Assembly: GCA_019084435.1 (NCBI GenBank)
Contig: JAHRFV010000080.1
Span: forward strand, 1-6,799
Source: Dethiosulfatibacter sp.
Lineage (GTDB): Bacteria > Bacillota_A > Clostridia > Tissierellales > Dethiosulfatibacteraceae
Length of the DNA: 6,799 nt
Direction of reading: 5' to 3'
The notes under the pieces are model-generated. The model worked only from the letters and a program-made list of their open reading frames with translations. It did no database searches and was not told the DNA's origin. Shown piece after piece: positions 6,622 to 6,799 of the stretch (position 1 is its first letter; each line of letters starts with the position of its first letter). The translations under genes were made by a program, and so were the position numbers.

Positions 6622-6637
6622 GAAAATCGTGATTTTC
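6622..6637. repeat. 16-base near-perfect palindrome
   Basis: GAAAATC (6622-6628) and GATTTTC (6631-6637) are perfect inverted repeats separated by two bases. The compact symmetry fits a dimeric repressor site better than an RNA hairpin, and no T-run follows. It lies between the SLH gene and the right-edge gene, with no evidence of which it would control. Confidence 0.35.
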
Positions 6638-6719
6638 AAAGAGAAATTAGCATTTTATTGTTAGTGTAAAATAAGTGTTGGACAGAAAAACAAAAAAATA
6701 TAGAGAATTACTCTCCGTT

Positions 6720-6728
6720 TGATATAAT
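6720..6728 (+). promoter_or_regulatory. Extended -10 promoter of the right-edge gene
   Basis: TGATATAAT matches the extended -10 consensus TGnTATAAT exactly, which can compensate for the lack of a recognisable -35 hexamer. The predicted start near 6735 gives a leader of about 32 bases. Confidence 0.6.
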
Positions 6729-6753
6729 GTAATTGGACACCACAAAAACCAAA

Positions 6754-6758
6754 GGAGG
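6754..6758 (+). promoter_or_regulatory. Ribosome binding site of the right-edge gene
   Basis: GGAGG, part of AAAGGAGG at 6751-6758, lies eight bases before ATG 6767 and makes this a convincing translation start despite only 11 codons being visible. Its bases lie in the right arm of an inverted repeat. Confidence 0.75.
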
Positions 6759-6766
6759 AATTCTCT

Positions 6767-6799
6767 ATGAATAATATTATACAACTAATCATGCAAAAA
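6767..6799 (+). CDS. Start of a gene cut by the window edge, possibly an IS transposase
   Basis: Eleven codons are visible (MNNIIQLIMQK), open to the right edge, behind a consensus extended -10 and a GGAGG site at ideal spacing. The short Asn/Ile/Gln-rich start is reminiscent of ISLre2 (UPF0236) transposases, and the RNA-hairpin layout upstream is typical of insertion sequences. If this is an IS, its left end might lie near TGTTGGACAG (about 6676). None of this proves the family: the sequence is too short to assign, and an ordinary gene with a regulated leader remains possible. Confidence 0.55.
   Translation, partial: MNNIIQLIMQK

Larger units (their letters stand above)
6469..6766. other. 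A/T-rich divergent intergenic region
   Basis: This 298-base spacer lies between the minus-strand 1053-residue gene and the plus-strand gene at the right edge. It holds the ribosome binding site and candidate promoter of the former, an inverted-repeat cluster (6511-6555), a palindrome (6622-6637), and the promoter, hairpin and ribosome binding site of the latter. TTGGACA occurs twice in the same direction, at 6678-6684 and 6733-6739. No small gene or structured RNA was recognised. Confidence 0.65.
6702..6766 (+). promoter_or_regulatory. Inverted repeat able to sequester the ribosome binding site of the right-edge gene
   Basis: AGAGAATT (6702-6709) pairs perfectly with AATTCTCT (6759-6766), which ends directly at the ATG. 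CTCC (6713-6716) can also pair with GGAG (6754-6757) of the ribosome binding site. The proposed -10 (6723-6728) and start point (about 6735) lie between the arms. Transcripts from this promoter would lack the left arm and be translatable, while read-through transcripts from outside would fold and hide the site. This layout is known from insertion sequences such as IS10 and IS50; its use here is inference. Confidence 0.5.

Overview
The window suggests a low-G+C, A/T-rich member of the Bacillota, probably a clostridial lineage. The reasons are the A/T-rich spacers, the strong AGGAGG/GAGGTG ribosome binding sites, two secreted proteins with S-layer homology (SLH) domains, and a GerMN-like protein of a type common in spore formers. 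I cannot name a genus from sequence alone.

Layout. (1) 1-1038, minus strand: the N-terminal 346 codons of a secreted or membrane-anchored protein with one GerMN-like domain and the start of a second; the gene continues off the left edge. (2) 1039-1359: an A/T-rich divergent intergenic region with a candidate promoter on each side. (3) 1360-3172, plus strand: an S-layer-type protein with a signal peptide, three SLH repeats, a DUF4073-like module, an Ig-like module and Ala-rich helical repeats. Its well-placed start (ATG 1360 behind AGGAGG) is out of frame with the body by one base across two adjacent A-runs. (4) 3230-3275: a strong two-part hairpin terminator lying between convergent genes. 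(5) 3307-6468, minus strand: a 1053-residue secreted SLH protein with three divergent SLH repeats, at least two beta-rich repeats, an amphipathic helical insert and an unrecognised C-terminal region. (6) 6469-6766: an intergenic region with overlapping inverted repeats. (7) 6767-6799, plus strand: the first 11 codons of another gene, possibly an insertion-sequence transposase, with a consensus extended -10 and an inverted repeat able to cover its ribosome binding site.

How the parts fit. The three main genes all encode exported proteins, and the two SLH proteins would be expected to attach to secondary cell-wall polymer. The window therefore reads as a cell-envelope locus of separately transcribed genes: the first two are divergent and the two SLH genes converge on a shared terminator. 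No RNA gene, CRISPR array, phage module or defence system was seen. The points most worth following up are the frame break at the start of the first SLH gene, the possible anti-read-through hairpin at the right edge, and the unusual architecture of the 1053-residue protein.
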